This document shows, one piece after another, positions 45,301 to 47,886 of a stretch of 47,886 nt of DNA. Location: positions 1 to 47,886 of the IMG/VR virus record IMGVR_UViG_3300035390_000028; one strand, written 5' to 3'. This DNA comes from a virus. Position numbers and translations under genes: made by a program. Every line of letters starts with the position of its first letter. Position 1 is the first letter of the stretch. Under the pieces are notes generated by a model. The model saw only the letters and a program-made list of their open reading frames with translations. It was not told where the DNA came from and searched no databases.

Positions 45301-45901
45301 CCTCATGTATGGAGTAAAGTTTCCGTCAAGATTCTCTAAGCTGCCTATCCGGCAGATAACGCTCGTTTGTTTATATCTTCCCTCATATAAGGTCTCTAAG
45401 CTGCCTATCCGGCAGATAACCCAGGTATTATCACATATAGTTATAAGATTATTCTCTAAGCTGCCTATCCGGCAGATAACAACCTGGGGATTTAATAAAC
45501 ATGACTTTGATTTCTCTAAGCTGCCTATCCGGCAGATAACATAGGTTCATATTGTTTCCTTGTGCTCCGCACTCTCTAAGCTGCCTATCCGGCAGATAAC
45601 ACTTGTAAATGAATACAACTCATTAAGAGTTTTCTCTAAGCTGCCTATCCGGCAGATAACTCATACCACGTTGAATAAGCCAAGCTTGAAAATCTCTAAG
45701 CTGCCTATCCGGCAGATAACGATTACAAGTTATAAAGGACTCATTTAACAGATCTCTAAGCTGCCTATCCGGCAGATAACTTACCACCCTTCTCACTCAT
45801 GTCAAAAGGAATGTCTCTAAGCTGCCTATCCGGCAGATAACTAAATTATGAATAGGATCTAACGCAACGTAGTTCTCTAAGCTGCCTATCCGGCAGATAA
45901 C
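42387..45901 (-). CRISPR. Type I-F CRISPR array, 59 repeats and 58 spacers
   Basis: The 28-base repeat, read on the minus strand, has stem CTGCC-GGATA-GGCAG and ends with handle CTTAGAGA, like I-F repeats. Fifty-one spacers are 32 bases and seven are 33 (numbers 8, 22, 27, 38, 40, 46 and 57 counted from the low-coordinate end). Transcription is on the minus strand: repeat orientation, degenerate repeats at the low-coordinate end, and PAM placement of two spacer matches all agree. Repeats 1-10 carry TATTCGG (or worse) in plus-strand reading; repeats 11-59 carry TATCCGG. Repeat 9 ends with G and repeat 32 has TCTCGAAG. Open frames through this region are artefacts of the repeat. Confidence 0.98.
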
Positions 45902-46370
45902 ACAAAAAAAATTAGACTAATTATTTATATAGTATAAATATATGTGTATTTTCTTGAAAAATACAATCTTTTTTTATAATTTTTTTAATAAATATTGAAA
46001 CAATATATTTATATATCCAGAAAGAAATTAAATTTAATTAAAAAAAACAAAGACAACAAGCATAAAATATTCCTATTTTCTAAGAACAAGATAAGTTTAA
46101 TTAAAATTTGATACACAAGGTAGTTTTTAATAGTTACGATAAAATATTCAATAAAATATATTTTCAGAATTATTTACTCTGCTATTTCATTCAAATTATA
46201 TATCATAATCAAATAAAATAATAAACTAATTTTGTTATTGCTAATTAATTTTAGTAAATCAAAAAGACTATTATTTAAAATATACAAATTACATCATACA
46301 ATACAAAAAAAACTCCTAGTAATTTAATATTAAAGTTTTTTAGCTATTGAATTTTGCTTCCTAGTTGTTA
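45902..46370 (-). promoter_or_regulatory. CRISPR leader region
   Basis: It holds no gene. Very AT-rich, it directly abuts the repeat at 45874-45901, which is clean like the others near it, as expected for the leader end. On the minus strand TATACTATATAA lies about 40 bases before the first repeat and could be the crRNA promoter -10. Confidence 0.65.
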
Positions 46371-47849
46371 TTAATCTTCAATTTGCCAAAACAGATTAAC
46401 TTCAACATTTTTCTCTACTTGTTTTATTGTAGATGTTCCTGAATGCAACTTAATAATCTGAGATACAATTGCAAGTCCAAGGCCATTACCACCACTGGTT
46501 CTACTCTTGTCTCCTCTTTCCCACGGTTCAAAGAAATCAACTGTATCATCAATTGTACCAGGGTTTGTAACAACTATATTGTTTTCTTTAATAGTTACTT
46601 CTACACCCTCTTTTGAGACCTCTAGTGCATTATCAAGTAATTCTTTTATAGCAAGTTTCATGGTTGTGAAATCGCAATAAATCTCATCACTTTCTATGTT
46701 GAATTTAACTGTTTTGTATTTAATGTTTGATCTAATTAAATCATCAACGAGTACTCGAGATTCAGTTGCTTGAGGTATTATTGCTTTTTCAGGACTCTGC
46801 AATGATGAATATAATACAACTCTATTTATCTTATTAGATAGATCTTGTTGTTCATTTTTCAGTGTTTTAACGGTTTGTTGGTTAAGAGGAAATATTCCAT
46901 CTTCCATTCCACTAAGCAAAAGATTCATTGATGTTATTGGAGTATTTAAATCATGTGTGATTGAATTCAGCCAAGCTTTTCTGTTCTTTCTGTTTGCAGC
47001 AAGAGATTCATCAAGGCTATGAATTGATTCAATAATCTCTTGATATTCTTCAATCTTATTGTGACTTGATAGCTCTAGATTTTCTTTTCCTAGTGCTAAT
47101 TTATTAAGGGAATCTTTTATCTCTGTTATTGATTTTTGACTTATCTTACTTATTCTGTAACTCATTATAAAAGCAATCAATAAGGCAATCATAAAACAAA
47201 TACTCAACCATTTTGCTGCTTGTCTCATTATCATTGAAGTTGCAGCATATGTGGATGGACTGTAGTTTAGTACATCAACACTAAATGCATATTGACCGCG
47301 AAGAAGTACTATCAAACTACCGCCAATGAATTTCTCTTTAATCATTGGAGGTACTTCAAGATTTCTTGTATCTGTATCTTTTTTAGCTACAACTTGCAGT
47401 GTTACTTTATCATCTGTTAGGTTTAGTATATTTACCCTATCTCTAACAGCAATTGTTACAAATTCACTTTCATCAAGATCTTGTCCCTTTAAAAGTTTTG
47501 TTGTTGTATTTGGTTCTGATGATTGTATTTGTGCTAACTTTTCACCTAGTTGAGTAACACCTAGAGAATAGATTATTTTATCATTTGGCCCTCTAAATAA
47601 AAGACCAGAAATTCTCTTATCGGATAATGCTGCTGAATCTGTTATTTGAATAAATTTGCCAAAACTCATCTCACCTTGTGCATTTGAAACAGAAGAAGCT
47701 ACCTTCTGGCTAAATGTTTCAAAGCTTTGTTCGACCCAATCATTTGTAGCGGAATTATAGAACAAACTTATTGAAGCGATTATAAATAAAATTATAATCA
47801 CTGCAACGCTTATTATTGATAAAAATGTTCTAAAAAATAGTTTTCGCAT
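46371..47849 (-). CDS. Membrane sensor histidine kinase
   Basis: About 492 residues. I choose the ATG at 47849; an in-frame TTG at 47864 overlaps the upstream gene and lies too near AGGAG. Numbered from the longer TTG form: a membrane segment at about 11-34, an extracytoplasmic sensor to 215, a second membrane segment near 218-236, a linker, the H-box THDLNTPI with His304, the N-box LLDNALEVS (Asn412), the F-box FFEPW (444-448) and the G-box GNGLGLAIVS. It is the partner of the regulator whose end overlaps the window edge. Two array spacers match it. Confidence 0.9.
   Translation of the reverse strand: MRKLFFRTFLSIISVAVIIILFIIASISLFYNSATNDWVEQSFETFSQKVASSVSNAQGEMSFGKFIQITDSAALSDKRISGLLFRGPNDKIIYSLGVTQLGEKLAQIQSSEPNTTTKLLKGQDLDESEFVTIAVRDRVNILNLTDDKVTLQVVAKKDTDTRNLEVPPMIKEKFIGGSLIVLLRGQYAFSVDVLNYSPSTYAATSMIMRQAAKWLSICFMIALLIAFIMSYRISKISQKSITEIKDSLNKLALGKENLELSSHNKIEEYQEIIESIHSLDESLAANRKNRKAWLNSITHDLNTPITSMNLLLSGMEDGIFPLNQQTVKTLKNEQQDLSNKINRVVLYSSLQSPEKAIIPQATESRVLVDDLIRSNIKYKTVKFNIESDEIYCDFTTMKLAIKELLDNALEVSKEGVEVTIKENNIVVTNPGTIDDTVDFFEPWERGDKSRTSGGNGLGLAIVSQIIKLHSGTSTIKQVEKNVEVNLFWQIED
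46440..46471 (+). other. Protospacer-like site for spacer 18
   Basis: Matches spacer 18 (43436-43467) at 29 of 32 bases, in the sensor-kinase G-box coding sequence. CC lies immediately 5' (46438-46439), the type I-F PAM. The mismatches are at crRNA positions 7, 9 and 10. All three are silent in the kinase frame. Confidence 0.9.
46515..46547 (+). other. Protospacer-like site for spacer 38
   Basis: Matches spacer 38 (44638-44670) at 29 of 33 bases, in the F-box coding sequence. CC lies immediately 5' (46513-46514). The mismatches are at crRNA positions 1, 3, 4 and 10. All four are silent in the kinase frame. Confidence 0.92.
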
Positions 47850-47853
47850 CAAC

Positions 47854-47886
47854 TTATTCTTCAACTCCTACAAATCTATAACCATA
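47854..47886 (-). CDS. C-terminus of an OmpR-type response regulator (partial)
   Basis: Ten codons reading YGYRFVGVEE then stop, cut by the window edge. YGYRF is the usual ending of the winged-helix domain in OmpR-family regulators. Its stop falls a few bases before the kinase ATG (47849), so the two form an operon. Confidence 0.75.
   Translation of the reverse strand, partial: YGYRFVGVEE

Noticed and set aside
42296-45748. Open reading frames encoding repeated SKLPIRQIT or YLPDRQLR peptides
   Set aside because: They are translations of the CRISPR repeat in different frames, not genes.

Overview
The window is very AT-rich DNA from a bacterium I cannot name. The host is probably diderm, because the phage in it carries what looks like a two-component spanin and the immune locus is type I-F, a Proteobacteria-centred type. 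It has two parts. A complete-looking tailed prophage (siphovirus type, HK97-like capsid) fills about 250-33,170. A type I-F CRISPR-Cas locus fills 33,952-45,901 and is followed by a two-component signalling operon running off the right edge.

Prophage, left to right. A tyrosine integrase with a long C-terminal extension and a tail-anchored coiled-coil protein lie at the left edge. Next come tiny ORFs, a minus-strand NUMOD-type DNA-binding protein, and a 1.3-kb gene-free stretch with repeated CGAAGCGAG-type inverted motifs. A plus-strand operon follows: GIY-YIG endonuclease, small proteins, and a sigma-like protein that seems to start at ATT. A four-gene minus-strand cassette carries two BspA/DUF285 repeat proteins, an AbiTii-like protein and a membrane protein, and may be an anti-phage or lysogenic-conversion island. 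The structural region runs HNH endonuclease, candidate cos site, small and large terminase, portal fused to a MuF-like domain, prohead protease, capsid, connectors, tail tube, frameshifted tail chaperone, tape measure, a 1820-residue tail-tip/fibre protein, and holin and overlapping spanin genes. No endolysin is recognisable. A 10-base core, ACACTTGTTA, recurs seven times on the plus strand, mostly just upstream of transcription-unit starts and behind terminators. It is a candidate phage-specific promoter.

Immune locus. cas1, cas2-3, csy1, csy2, csy3 and csy4 form a compact minus-strand operon. One array of 59 repeats and 58 spacers lies upstream of cas1 and is transcribed toward it, with its leader at the high-coordinate end. 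A short, relatively GC-rich, group II intron-like relic lies between the prophage and csy4.

Main discovery. Two spacers, 20 positions apart in the array, match the histidine-kinase gene next to the leader at 29/32 and 29/33 bases. Both matched sites have the type I-F CC PAM. All seven mismatches are synonymous. The array therefore records repeated targeting of a synonymously diverged copy of a gene the cell itself carries. Two further spacer pairs appear to sample related variants of other targets.
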